Positions 1-11,227 are shown, counted from the stretch's first letter. The stretch: 64,000 nt of DNA from Neoarius graeffei (GCF_027579695.1 NC_083570.1:4433001-4497000), one strand, 5' to 3'. Notes: generated by a model from the letters alone, not told the origin. Numbers and translations: made by a program.

Positions 1-510
1 CCAGTGGCTCCACCGCATGAAAGATGCCAACGCGCGGATCACCCGTTGGTATCTGGCACTCCAACCCTTCAATTTCAAGGTGGTCCAAAGGCCGGGGGCG
101 CAGATGGTCGTGGCGGACTTCCTCTCCCGTCAAGGGGGGGGGAGTCGGCTGCGGGCCGGACGGGCGCTCGGCCTGATTCGGGCGGTGGGGGTATCTGGCA
201 GTGGGGGCGTGGTCAAGCGCCGGTCTGTGACAGGAGGGCGGAGCCAGGGAAGGTGAGTGGCAGCATCACTACACCTGAGGGTAATTAACCTGTGTTTGTG
301 TGTCTTCCCAGTAACCGCGCCCTATTTAAGGAGGCAGAGGGAGAGCAGAGGAGAGCTCTTCCCGGGACAAGAACACAGCGTGTGTGTGTGTATTTACCAG
401 AGTAAAACGGTGTTGTTATACTGAAAAGTCAGGCAATAAAAAGCCTATCCGTACCTGAAGCTTTGTCCTGCCGTCCTCTGTGCTCCACCCACACCTCAGA
501 GAGCTCTACA
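1..510 (+). mobile_element. 3' end of a Gmr1-like Ty3/gypsy LTR retrotransposon (fossil)
   Basis: The first ~140 bases encode the C-terminal end of a retroelement RNase H region, with motifs such as WLHRMKDAN and ITRWYLALQPF. The same segment occurs near 48620-48770 in the better preserved element further right. It runs directly into an LTR (194-510). The element enters from the left edge, so only its 3' end is visible. RNase H followed at once by the LTR, with no integrase in between, fits the Gmr1-like gene order seen at 44221-49074. It is a fossil copy, and what lies left of the window is unknown. Confidence 0.85.
194..510 (+). repeat. 3' LTR of the Gmr1-like gypsy element
   Basis: The sequence aligns by eye with the LTRs at 44221-44518 and 63319-63606. 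Shared blocks are the GGCAGC start, the GTCAAGCG..GGTCTGTGA block, the CCTGTGTTTGTG stretch and a GCTCCACCCAC block near the end. It ends in ..TCTACA, against ..TTGCTACA in the others. It has a TATTTAAG box and an AATAAA signal near 436. It is about 317 bp and more diverged from the other two LTRs than they are from each other, so it is a separate subfamily or an older copy. Confidence 0.75.
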
Positions 511-810
511 AAAGCCTTCCCAGAAGAGTGGAGCTCATTATAACAGCTTTATGCTTGCTTTACCAAAATTCTCTCTCTGTATGTGAAATGTTCACTAACT
601 GGTTTGACCAGATTACGACCATCACTGAAGATAAATTTAACACTATGTTCACCAGAACACAGACAAATTTAATCAGCTTTTACAGAATCCTTCTGATTGA
701 TACACACATTGAAATTAAAGTTCAAATCATATCACTGACTAAAGCACCTGTTTCTAGATGGGAAACTATAATTAAGATCATTTAATTCTGGAAAGATTTC
801 TAGTTCTCAC

Positions 811-1410
811 CTGTTTCTCAGCTCTTTCTGCTGCGGCTGTGACGGTGTCGTGACCTTTGTGATTTTCCATCATACACAAATAACAGATGCAGGTTTGATC
901 AGTACGACAGTAGAGCTCAATCAGCTTGTTATGCTCAGAGCAGATCTTCTCTTGGAGTTTTGCTGAGGCTTCAATTAATATGTGTTTTTTCAAAGCAGGA
1001 ACTTCAAGATGAGGTTTCAGATGAGTTTCACAAAATGAAATCAAACACATCAGACAGGACTTGACAGCTTTGTGTTTTCTCCCGGTGCAGAAATCACACT
1101 CCACATCTCCAGGTCCAGCGTAACAGTGAGCAGGAGAAGTAGATTGGAATTCAGTCTTCTTCAGTTTCTCCACCACTTCAGGCAGCATATTGTTTCTGCG
1201 TAGAACAGGCCTTGTCGTGAAAGTGTCTCTGCACTGAGGACAGCTGTAGACGCCCTTCTGATCCTTCGGATCCCAGCAGCCATTCATGCAAACTTTACAG
1301 AAACTGTGACCACAGGGGATAGTCACCGAATCTTTCCGGAGATCCAGACACAGTGGACACATGAACTGGTCCTGAGAAAGCTGATCTACTGAAATACTGG
1401 CCTCAGCCAT
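811..1410 (-). CDS. finTRIM first exon (RING plus B-boxes), partial gene
   Basis: This is the first coding exon of a finTRIM-type protein, read from the ATG at 1410 to a GT donor just left of 811: 600 bp, 200 codons, open. The RING finger shows CPLCLDL, IPCGHSFC and [10 protein letters not shown] (about residues 18-65). Two B-box-type zinc-binding stretches follow, including [15 protein letters not shown] and [20 protein letters not shown]. The exon ends in ..ERAEKQ, exactly as in the two complete genes (42397-42987 and 61882-62472). Exons 2-6 are not found to the left, where intron-like sequence runs to about 585 and then meets a gypsy LTR. Either the gypsy element sits in intron 1 and the other exons lie outside the window, or this is a partial duplicate. 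The RING fold is intact, which favours a gene or a recent relic. Confidence 0.8.
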
Positions 1411-1476
1411 TTTCCTGAAATCCCACCGAGAGAGAGATCAGTTTTGTTTTGTCTGAAAGGAGTGACTTCCTTATTC

Positions 1477-1478
<2 letters not shown>

Positions 1479-1534
<56 letters not shown>

Positions 1535-1535
1535 C
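1479..1535. repeat. Compound (GT)n(GA)n microsatellite
   Basis: A run of GT dinucleotides passes directly into a run of GA dinucleotides. It lies about 70 bp upstream of the finTRIM start codon on the minus strand. Shorter GA-rich runs occupy the same place upstream of the other two first exons (about 43003 and 62490). Confidence 0.9.
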
Positions 1536-1756
1536 AGTTTGTTTTCTCCAAAATGACGAGTTACTTCCTGGTCCTGTGTCTGTGAAAGAGAGATAATGAG
1601 AGAGGAGGAGCACAGAGAGGTCATGAACACTCCTCTATTAACCATTTCATCTCCCTTCAGTGCAGAAATATCACCCATGTAGCCGCACTGATTAGGATTA
1701 ATTTCATGAAATACACACAGATAATGGTGGCCAGATGAAGCTTCAGGAAGAACATC

Positions 1757-2099
1757 CATAAACGCTTATCCTGTGCAGGGTCGTGGGTAAGCTGGAGCCT
1801 ATCCCAACTGACTATGGGTGAGAGGAGGGGTTCACCCTGGAGAAGTCGCCAGGTCATCAGAGGGCTGACACACAGAGCCAAACAACCATTCACACCTATG
1901 GTCAATTTAGAGTCACCAGTTAACCTAACCTGCATGTCTTTGGACTGTGGGGGAAAACGGAGCACCCGGAGGAAACCCACATAGACACGGGGAGAACACG
2001 CAAACTCCACACAGAAAGGGCCCCATCAGCCACTGGGCTCGAACCCAGAACCTTCTTGGTGTGAGGTGACAGTGCTAACCACTACACCACCGTGCTGCC
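1757..2099 (-). repeat. tRNA-headed teleost SINE
   Basis: A full-length copy on the minus strand. The 5' head (GGCAGCACGGTGGTGTAGTG, at the right end) has tRNA-like box A and box B sequences. The conserved body includes GACATGCAGGTTAGGTTAAC. The 3' tail domain, here diverged, corresponds to CAGCTGGGATAGGCTCCAGC. The family resembles the widespread fish Mermaid / V-SINE type, but the exact family name is an inference. This copy is more diverged than those at 34753 and 39709. Confidence 0.85.
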
Positions 2100-2608
2100 C
2101 TGCAATCATAAGATTCATTAGTGTAATGACTATGATATTTAATGAAATTAATATCTAATAAATAATAATAGCTGATATCTGTCAAGCCAAAATGACCATT
2201 CATTTATTTCTAAAACGGCTACAAACAAGATGTGTGTTATTTTGAAGTTTGTATCTACAATACTTAATGAAGTAATATTACTCCTGATACTACAAATCTC
2301 GTTTTTTTACAGTTTTTCCACACAAATGAAGATAAAGAAACCACTTAATGACCTAAAACCCTGATTTGGAACAGAGTGTGTGAGGGTTTCTGAAATACAT
2401 GAGGGTGCAGATCCACTGAGAGCTCTGTAAACCTGTCAGAGAGTTTATGATGGAAGATTTCAGGAAATAAAAGACAGAGATGAGAATTGTGTGAACAGTA
2501 GTTTCACCAACAGAGGGCGCGAATGAGCAGTAGTGGAAATGCCGGCTCTCTCCCCCCCGTTGAAAATCTTATCACGTGCCTTCATTCCAGTGTTGCCAAC
2601 TTGGTGAC
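2100..2608. other. Intergenic, nothing recognised
   Basis: AT-rich sequence with no convincing open frame, RNA gene or repeat structure. It lies between two minus-strand SINEs, upstream of the finTRIM first exon. Confidence 0.5.
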
Positions 2609-2993
2609 TCTCTCTCTCTCTCTCTCTCATTATCTGTAGCCGCTTTATCCTGTTCTACAGGGTCGCAGGCAAGCTAGAGCCTATCCCAGCTGACTACGGG
2701 CAAAAGGTGGGGTTCACCCTGGGCAAGTCGCCAGGTCATCACAGGGCTGACACATAGACACAGACAACCATTCACACTCACATTCACACCTACGGTCAAT
2801 TTAGAGTCACCAGTTAACCTAACCTGCATGTCTTTGGACTGTGGGGGAAACTGGAGCACCCGGAGGAAACCCACGCAGACACGGGGAGAACACGCAAACT
2901 CCGCACAGAAAGACCCTCGCCGGCCACGGGGCTCGAACCCGGACCTTCTTGCTGTGAGGCGACAGCGTTAACCACTACACCACCGTGCTGCCC
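2609..2993 (-). repeat. tRNA-headed teleost SINE with (CT)n tail
   Basis: A minus-strand copy of the same SINE as at 1757-2099. On the plus strand the (CT)n run at 2609-2628 is the simple-repeat tail, and the tRNA-like head ends at about 2993. It abuts the 5' region of the hAT-type transposase gene that follows. Confidence 0.85.
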
Positions 2994-3957
2994 CTTTTCT
3001 TCACTGTGACACTAAAATAAATCACTGCATTTTACTCACCCAGCCTCAGTCACTTCCTCACCTCGTCCACTGTGTGTGCGCCCCTGACATCAACTAAACA
3101 TCTGGCTAGCTAGCTCATCATGTCTCAGTCTGAACTGTACACTCAGAAATACAGAAAGGAGTGGGAATCAAACCCTGAACTCAAAGGCTGGTTGAAACAG
3201 TTTATTGGGGATGATACACAGGCATACTGCCTGTATTGTAAGGCTGATTTCTATGCCAAACTTTGTGACATAAAAAAAACACATGGCAACTCAAAAACAT
3301 ACTCAAAAGTCAAAGTCTTATAACAGTTCCACCCAAAGCAAGCTGCCATTAATGTGTAAAAAAATTGACTCTGCAAAAAAGGCTGAAGACACCATGGCAT
3401 TAGCTATTGCTGAACACTGTTCCCTGCTGGCATGTGATCACATTGGGGAAGCATGTAAAGCTGCTTTCTCAGACTCCACTGCTGCTACTCACTTCAAAAT
3501 GCACTGGACAAAGTGCACGGAAATGATTAATGGCGTTCTAGCACCATACTTTCTAAAAAAATTGGTTGCAGATGTGGGTGGCCAGCGTTTCAGCCTCCTC
3601 CTCGATGAGTCCACAGATGTAAGTGTTTCTAAGTACTTGGGGGTTGTGATAAGGTACGTCAGTGACACCAAACACACAACTGTCTCAACATTTCTGGGGC
3701 TAGTTGAGTTGGAGGGAGGAGATGCCAGATCTATAGCCCGAGCTGTTGTGGCTTTCTTGGAGAAGTGTTGTCTTAAAAAAGAGAAACTCCTGGGGATAGG
3801 GACTGACAATGCCACCGTTATGGCTGGGATTAACAATGGGGTTCATAAAGTGCTGAAGGAGGAGTATGGCCTTAAAGATCTGGTTCTTATTCGCTGTGTA
3901 TGTCACTCCCTGCAGCTTGCTGTGAGCCATGCTTCCAATGACACCATTCCCCATATA

Positions 3958-5549
3958 GGCCATGGGCCCAGTATGGTCCACTTGCATCCCCCCCACAACT
4001 CTACAAAACAAGATTTTTTTTTTAAAGCATTGGGGTCCTCTGAAGATGAAATCAACTGGTAACAGTAAGTATATTGGTTCTCACTCTTCATTTTCCTCAA
4101 ATATTGGATCGCACCCCCAAAACGTTAAATTTTCACCAATATTGTGCCATAATTTGGGTCCGATTACCATATGTAATATATTGAAAGAAAGGTAATTGTT
4201 TACTGGTTAAGATGATATATGTCAAGTTTAGATCTGATGGTGCTAAGTATTTTAAAATTTAGACCTACAGTAACAGTTGTACCCCACTTGTCCCTGCACT
4301 ATCCCGAACAATCAGTGAAAATTTTAATTCCACATAATACCAAGCCACAATGAACTTAATAAACAACATTAATATACTTAGGGACAATTTACATGAATAT
4401 ACCTTTCATTTGATACCATACATAGCTTCTTACCATACCAAGTCTGCCAGATATGACAATCAGACAATCTTGTAATATGACTGTAGTGATTACAATAATT
4501 CTCAATATATAAATGCAATACAGTTTCAATTGAAGGTGAAGCAACAATTAAGTGTTCATTTTATTGACATTGTTTTGTGTACTAATGCTTCATCCAGATT
4601 CACTTACAGGGCTACAAGCATATCAAGTATGAAGCAGATTTACCTGTCATGTGCAAGGGAATCATCAGGTCGTATACTTTCCATATTTAAGTTTTACTTT
4701 CCAGCCTAAAGACAACTAACTGTATCATTTATGATGTATAGTTTTGTGAATACTTTTCTGTTGACCTAACCAGGTGTTTAGTTTACATATTCCCTAATAT
4801 GTTTAAATGAACGCTGAGTTCAAAATAATGGTTTTTACATGCACCAAAGTGGTCCATGGCATAAACAGGTATTGAGCTTATATTGCTATATATAGTATGA
4901 ATGTAGACCAATGTGAAAATATAAAAGCATCTTTTGGCAATACAGTTGTTTTTCATGAGTATCATATTTGGCAGACTTGCTATGGTAAGAAGCTATGTAT
5001 TGTATCAAATGAAAGGTATTTTCATGTAAGTTTTCACTAAATATATTAATGTTGTTTATTAAGTTCATTGTGGCTTGGTATTATCTCATCTCATCTCATT
5101 ATCTCTAGCCGCTTTATCCTTCTACAGGGTCGCAGGCAAGCTGGAGCCTATCCCAGCTGACTACGGGCGAAAGGCGGGGTACACCCTGGACAAGTCGCCA
5201 GGTCGGCTTGGTATTATGTGGATTTAAAATTTTCACCGATTGTTCGGGATAGTGCAGGGACAAGTGGGGTACAACTGTTAGGTCTAAATTTTTAAATACT
5301 TAGCACCATCAGATCTAAACTTGACATATATCATCTTAACCAGTAAACAATTACCTTTCTTTTGATATATTAGATATGGTAATCGGACCCAAATTATGGC
5401 ACAATATTGGTGAAAATTTAACGTTTTGGGGGTGCGATCCAATATTTGAGGAAAATGAAGAGTGAGAACCAATATATTTACTGTTACCAGTTGATTTCAT
5501 GTTCAGAGGACCCCAATGCTTTAAAAAAAATCTTGTTTTGTACAGTTGT

Positions 5550-5580
<31 letters not shown>

Positions 5581-5612
5581 GGGTGCATGTGGACCATACT
5601 GGGCCCATGGCC
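3958..5612. mobile_element. Non-coding element with very long terminal inverted repeats
   Basis: Both ends read inward as GGCCATGGGCCCAGTATGG. The inverted arms continue for roughly 500 bp: left about 3958-4455, right about 4966-5612, with a SINE splitting the right arm. TA is present on each side (3956-3957 and 5613-5614), consistent with a TA target duplication. There is no transposase frame inside. The unique centre is about 500 bp and AT-rich. A C-run in the left arm matches a long G-run in the right arm (5563-5583). It sits inside the hAT transposase gene and breaks it. Family unassigned; a foldback-like MITE mobilised by a TA-targeting transposase is the simplest reading. Confidence 0.75.
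5085..5206 (-). repeat. 5'-truncated teleost SINE with 11-bp target duplication
   Basis: Only the 3' domain of the SINE is present, on the minus strand. It is flanked on both sides by CTTGGTATTAT (5074-5084 and 5207-5217). The matching place in the opposite arm of the surrounding inverted repeat has the sequence uninterrupted, which gives the empty site directly. Confidence 0.92.
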
Positions 5613-6293
5613 TAATAGTGTAGAGTACTTGCTACGGGATACTTATAACTGGTTTTCAGTGTCTCCAAAGCGCAGGGAGGCCTACAAAGCACTATATGAG
5701 ACCATCAACTGTGGGGAGAAACCCTTACAAATAACCAAGGTGTGTGCTACACATTGGCTCTCCATTGAACCAGCGGTTTCACACATTTTGGACCAGTGGG
5801 AGGCGCTTAAACTGCATTTCACAGTCACCAAGTCCAGTGAACACTGCTACATGGCTGAGGTTTTATACTCCATGCACAATGATCCTCAAAACATCTTGTG
5901 TCTGACTTTTTTGAAGTCAGTGCTGGGTGAGGTACAGTTGGCCATCAAGGCTTTTGAGGGAGAGCAGGTAGATCTTCTTAAACTTCTTGACAGCTTGGTT
6001 AGCCTGATAAAGTCTGTGAGTAACAGGGTGCTGAATCCACTGGCAAATATTGATCTACTCAAAGAGCCAACTGATGGATACATCAGTCCCAAACCGTACC
6101 TTGGTTTCCTTTTTGAGTCAAAGGCAGCCGAGCTCCATCTTGCGCCTGAGGAAAAGGACAATGTCCGAAAGCAGTGTGTAGCCTTCACCATCTCCCTCAC
6201 TAATGAGTTGAGGGTGAGACTGACGGACAACATCGAAGCATTGCAGTACATGTCAGTTTTCAATGTACAGTAGAGGAAACTCTGAAGCACAAT

Positions 6294-6978
6294 CAGTGGC
6301 GATTCTAGGGTCTAGTGGGGCCCCAATCAGAAATTCATTGGGGGGCCCCACCACCGCCCGCCCACAACAAATAAAAACAACATAAATAAAGTATGGTCAT
6401 GCTAGCGCGAGTGAAACAAGACTAGCACCATTTGCACTACATCATTCATTATCAACGGTAGGGAAAAATACTATTGTCTCTGTTCATTATTATTGCTACT
6501 GACTTACCACCATCTTGCTTTCTTCTCCCCTCGTCTTCTTTTTTCTTCTTTCTTTTTTCACTCCCGGATGGATAGTTTCTCTTCATAAAATTTAGCCATG
6601 GAGGTCTACCAACACACAATATGTGCACGTTAATAGCCTACAGGGTTTCCGATTTGTGCAAACATGTGGTTGCACGCGCAGGAAGGGATCCCTCTGCAGA
6701 CTGCAAGCGCTGATTGCTTGAAGACTTTTGTCACTCAAAAATGTGGTCACACAATTGGCTGCTTAGCATTTTGTTCCTCCCAACAGCTTATTGTAAACGG
6801 GAAACCCGTGAGAGTCAGACTCAGCGAATGACTTTTCAAAACGCAAATTTCGATTCTTCTTCACTCTCGACTCGCAAATTTCTCTATCAACTGCTGTGCA
6901 AATTTCGACTCTCTGTCGCCACCTGGTGGGGGCCCCAAGCAGCTGATTGGCTTGCCTGGTGAGAAAAAATCGCCTCTG
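6294..6978. mobile_element. Non-autonomous hAT element (MITE) inside the transposase gene
   Basis: The ends are CAGTGGCGATTCT and, inverted, CAGAGGCGATTTT. It is flanked by a perfect 8-bp target duplication AGCACAAT (6286-6293 and 6979-6986). The 8-bp duplication and CAG..CTG ends are standard for hAT. It is 685 bp with no meaningful coding frame. It interrupts the hAT transposase gene between the middle block and the dimerisation domain. Confidence 0.9.
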
Positions 6979-7677
6979 AGCACAATAAGAGCCTGGGAGA
7001 AATAGAAAAAATAGCCAAGCTCCTTGGCTACTCTCCTGCACAGATAGACAAGATTGCCAAGCAATGGCGTGTCATCCATCTTAGTAAGTGAAATGAAACA
7101 AAAAACACAGTGGGCTTCTGGAGTGAGATTTGGAAGTTCAGGGATGCAGCTGATATCAACCCATTTCAGGAACTTGCCATGGCTGCTGTGTCTGTGTTGT
7201 CTTTGCCACATTCGAATGCTGAAGTCGAGAGATTATTCAGCCAGATGAGTGTGGAAAAAAGCAAACTTAGAAATCAGATGTCCTTGCAGACCCTTAACTC
7301 CATCCTGTATGTCCGATTTGGTCTGAAGCTGTCTGGTGAGGCTTGTTATGAGCACAAGCTGCCTGATGATGTTTTGCAGCTCTTTGGCACATCAGCTGCT
7401 TGCTCATTTAAGTCAGCTTCCTCAGTTGCTAAACCTGCCATAGGAAGCCTTGACCATAATGAGGATGACCTACTCTTTCTGTGAGCCAGCACAGCTTGTG
7501 TGTGTGGAGGGAGGGTCTGAAAAAAAAAAAAACAATGAATGTGAATTAGGGCCAGATGAGTTAGCATCATTTACTTACATTGCCATTGACAGTTTTTTTT
7601 TTCTATTGTCTCTTTTTCGTCCATTAAGATTGTTAATGTTGTCACGTTAAAATAGAAAAAAATGTTAAAATGTTATG

Positions 7678-8031
7678 GGCGGCACGGTGGTGTAGTGGTT
7701 AGCGCTGTCGCCTCACAGCAAGAAGGTCTGGGTTTGAGCCCCGTGGCTGGCGAGTGCCTTTCAGTGTGGAGTTTGCATGTTCTCCCTGTGTCCGTGTGGG
7801 TTTCCTCTGGGTGCTCCGGTTTCCCCCACAGTACAAAGACATGCAGGTTAGGTTAACTGGTGACTCTAAATTGACCGTAGGTGTGAATGGTTGTCTGTGT
7901 GTCAGCCCTGTGATGACCTGGCGACTTGTCCAGGGTGTACCCCGCCTTTTGCCCGTAGTCAGCTGGGATAGGCTCCAGCTTGCCTGAGACCCTGTAGAAC
8001 AGGATAAAGCGGCCAGAGATAATGAGATGAG
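7678..8031 (+). repeat. Full-length teleost SINE with 13-bp target duplication
   Basis: Plus-strand copy from GGCGGCACGGTGGTGTAGTG to ..AGAGATAATGAGATGAG. It is flanked by the direct repeat TTAAAATGTTATG (7665-7677 and 8032-8044), the expected mark of LINE-assisted retroposition. Confidence 0.93.
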
Positions 8032-8044
8032 TTAAAATGTTATG

Positions 8045-8470
8045 TTATGACTTCTTATAGGCGCCTTAAGAGCATAAACTGAAGAAAGCAAACAAATAAA
8101 AAAACCCTAAGTAACTCTGCCAGAGTGTCTCTTTTGGGTCACTTTGCCGGTCCCAAGCCTGGATAAAGGAGGAGATTTGGATGTAGAGCGAACAATTCCA
8201 CCCCACATAACAGTGTTTTGATTCTATTTAATATTCTAACATTTAACAGTACAGGACAAAACTGATTTATGTAACGTGGAAAGTGCCTTGAGATAATTGT
8301 ATTATGATTTGGCACTTTATAAATAAAAAAAAATTGACGAAAGTCATTAAGTTATTTTGGGAAGTGATGGCCTATTTCAATGGCAAAATAAAAAAAAAGA
8401 AGAAGAAAGTTCATTTGCAGTTCTAAACATATTTAGGGTGTTTGTTACTCACTTTTTGTCTCTCCCACAA
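8045..8470. other. Intergenic, nothing recognised
   Basis: AT-rich sequence with short A-runs and no supported gene. It may be the 3' remainder of the hAT element that starts near 3000, but I see no inverted copy of a 5' end. Confidence 0.4.
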
Positions 8471-8475
8471 CCATG

Positions 8476-9440
8476 GGCGTCGCCACCATTGAATGTGAAG
8501 GGGGCCTGTCCCCTTCACATTTCATAATTCTTCGTTTGGACCCCTAGCCTAGTAAACTAGACCCACCCGCCTAGCGGCCAAAAATATTTTTGCCTACGAG
8601 TGGCTTTAGCCTCGCACCATATCAACAAAACACCCTGGGCATCAAATCGTGCCCGCCAATCACAACACAAAGTTTTTGTTTGGATTCTTTGGGCGGGCTT
8701 TTGCAGGAGTGATGACAAGGCTGCGCGACGCTGGAGAAAGCACAACAGGAAAGATGGCTACGGCTAGAGAACAGCGCTCATTTGACTCTGCTTTGGAATC
8801 AGTTTTAGAAGAATTAGACTTGGAGTTTTCGTTGAAACATGAGCAGGAAGAGGCTCTCCGCTCATTCCTTTTCAAGAAGGATGTTTTTGCTGTTTTGCCG
8901 ACCGGCTATGGCAAAAGTCTGATCTACCAGCTGGCTCCGCTTGTAGCCAAAAGGATGGGGCTAGTTTGTGCAGTACGAAGAATTAATAAACAGCTTTGAA
9001 ACATTACTTTTTGATTGTTTCTTATTTTCCCGTTATTTTAAATTTAAGGGAAATTATTTCGCCAAACACCACTAAATAAAAATAAAAACTCAAAAACAGT
9101 TTAAGCAAACCCTTGAAAAACACTTGAAAAAAAAAAAAAGAGTTAAGTATGTGGTACAGACCCCAAACTTGTGGTCATTATCTCCAAACTTCTTAATATC
9201 TAGAACCTGTTTATTAATTAATACGCATTTTGAAAACTTATTTATTTCAAGGCCTCTCCCACTGCTTTCTGTCAATCTGACTACGTCACAGTCACTGTTG
9301 CGCTGATTGGTCAGAGCGTTGGCCTATACGCACAGAGACAGTTTGAAAGACAGCGGGTTGTCCCTACCTACACCCTTCGGAAATGTCTACGATCGAGACC
9401 AGACTAAATATTCACATTTACTCTGGCTTGCCAGGCTATT
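8476..9440 (+). mobile_element. Mobile-element fragment carrying a RecQ-like helicase start
   Basis: An ATG at 8754 in an AAGATGGC context opens a frame to 8999. Its N-terminus (MATAREQRSFDSALES) leads into a RecQ-type helicase beginning: a glutamine-less Q-like region (FSLKHEQEEALRSF) and a Walker A motif (LPTGYGKSLIYQ). The frame then ends, and the DEAH box and helicase C domain are absent, so this is a first-exon fragment. CCAAT-type boxes lie just before it (8656) and, inverted, near 9305. The left part shares a stretch with the hAT-like element at 56501-57928: 'tagt.aactagac' followed by 'agtatttttgc'-like sequence. Both also contain CTTGCCAGGCTA. Boundaries and family are uncertain. Confidence 0.5.
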
Positions 9441-9837
9441 GGACCCCCACATTTAACATAAAATATTAGTTCACCCAGCACCGTTTCTCTTGCTTCGTGA
9501 AAGAATCCTTTCCACTTGATCGATAAGAGAATACACAGACCACTGAAAATCCACTCCGGGTTTTCCGGGCGTTCCCTACAACAGCTCACCGCGCGCAGTT
9601 TTCTGGAAAGTAACATGGGAAATCAGTGTATGGGGAAGGAATCATAGAAAGGAAAGCGATGGAGAGAGATGGGTGTTATTCCTGGTGGATTGTGAAGGAA
9701 AGGGGGATGAAAGTTATGAAGTGGTAGAAATTGTGGTGGCACCAATGTAAGAAGGAGTTATATCTATAAATCTATTTGTTATACTGATCTGTAAATGCTA
9801 CTGTAGTACCACCATTGCATGTAGGTTGACAAAACTG

Positions 9838-10125
9838 CACTTGTTCATTGTGTGAAGTTCTCTTTTATGTGTTGTTGCTTGACACAGTGTGATTTTGTGT
9901 TATGAAGACTGCATGATGCCATGTCATTTTTGTTATGAGTATCACTAAATCGGAAAAAAGTAAAATGCACCCACTTAAGTCACTGTTGGTGGTGAACAAA
10001 ATTGCACCTGTTCATTGTGTGAAGTTATTTTTTATGTGTCACCGTTGTGTGATTGGGTGTTATGAAGTTTGCATGATGCCATGTCATGCCTGTTCATTGT
10101 GTGAAATTATGAATATTCTTATTTT
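9838..10125. repeat. Degenerate direct repeats
   Basis: The phrase TGTTCATTGTGTGAA recurs at about 9842, 10010 and 10092. ATGATGCCATGTCAT recurs near 9913 and 10073. A third shared block with 'cacccacttaagtcac' character recurs near 9968 and 10226. The spacing suggests an old tandem duplication of about 170 bp. There is no gene in 9441-10337 otherwise. Confidence 0.65.
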
Positions 10126-10337
10126 TAAACATGCAGTTGAGTGTCACTATTGCTTGGCACAGTGGCATGTTGTGTTACATCAAAAACTAAATAAAAAAGG
10201 AAACACAAAATAAAAATAAAAATACACCCATAAAGTCATCGTTGGTGATAAATTGTGTCACATTCAGAGCAGTGGGTTTAAAAACAGGCTGATGAATATA
10301 TGGACTAGTTGAATGAGGACTTCTTGTTGAGTCAGGG

Positions 10338-11203
10338 TAGACCCCGAAGCCGCCACCAGGCGCCGCTAAAACCGCCATTTAGAATTTGAGCCGCCGCCAG
10401 CCAATAATTTTGTAAGCCAATTTGAGCCGCTATCTAATAAAATTTGGCTGAGCCACTAAGAATTGTGTACATCAAATAATGGGTTTATCCACATCATGAG
10501 CTACAAGAAAAGTGACACAAACATGATCAACTGTACACACTAGTAGTAACACAATAGAGACATATAGGCATACACTGTAGAGATTTAGAACTGATATCAC
10601 AGCACAGAGAGCCACCACAAGCTTGCCGTTGTGACTACCTGTCTGGCTTCCCGCCCCTCACACCATTACCACGATACACTGGGGAACCCGGGAACCCACC
10701 CAGAGCATCAATCGACTCCGATATCGACGAGATGGCTGCATTCTTTGCCGCTGCTGAGGGAAAGTGTAAAGGTATTTTTTTTGTTTGTTTGTTTCACATA
10801 CTTCGAGATTGATTAAAAAAAAGTACTCCACCACTCTACTTTCATCGTAGTAAGATAGCTGCTAGTCCTTCACTGGTTATTGCTAGTGAGAGTAGATAGC
10901 TAGATGCCTTCCTCGAACAATCCAGATTAGCTTATTATTAGCATTGAACTACAACCTTGCTAGATTTATATTTACAATGAAGTAAGAGACCAGGGGACCT
11001 GTGGTAATTTGCTATTTATTCCCCCCATTTGTTTGATCCGTTCGCCCGGATATATGCCACACAGTGACGTCCAGTATCAGCCATTTGTAGCCATAAACAT
11101 TTTGGTGGCTGCAGCAGCCATTAAGGTTTTGGCTGAGTCAGCTAGCCAGCCAATAATTTCATCAGCCAGCCATTATCCTGAAAACAAACGGCTTCGGGGT
11201 CTA
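10338..11203. mobile_element. Non-autonomous hAT element
   Basis: The ends are perfect 15-bp inverted repeats, TAGACCCCGAAGCCG. They are flanked by the 8-bp duplication AGTCAGGG (10330-10337 and 11204-11211). It is 866 bp with no coding frame. The interior has the tetramer-like phrase AGCCAGCCAATAATTT near both ends in inverted sense. Confidence 0.88.
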
Positions 11204-11227
11204 AGTCAGGGTTAGACACCTGTTAGG

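Larger units (their letters stand above)
2999..7490 (+). pseudogene. hAT-superfamily transposase gene, broken and interrupted
   Basis: Three blocks together make one hAT transposase. At 3120-3323 and 3283-3957 there is a BED-like finger (CLYC ... H) and the catalytic N-terminal part, with LLLDESTDVS and GIGTDNATVMAG. At 5615-6273 is the middle part, with CATHWLSIEPAV. At 7110-7484 is the C-terminal dimerisation domain, with LSLPHSNAEVERLFSQM and the stop. Within the finger an eight-A run (3272-3279) shifts the frame by one base, which separates the first two open frames. The gap 3958-5612 is a long-inverted-repeat element, and 6294-6978 is a hAT MITE with its own target duplication. A further short interval near 7000-7110 is out of frame. 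The protein cannot be made as it stands. I did not find the element's own terminal repeats with confidence. Confidence 0.8.

Noticed and set aside
7678-7750. tRNA gene at the SINE head
   Set aside because: The box A/B-like head is part of a repeated SINE present many times with target duplications; it does not fold as a complete tRNA.
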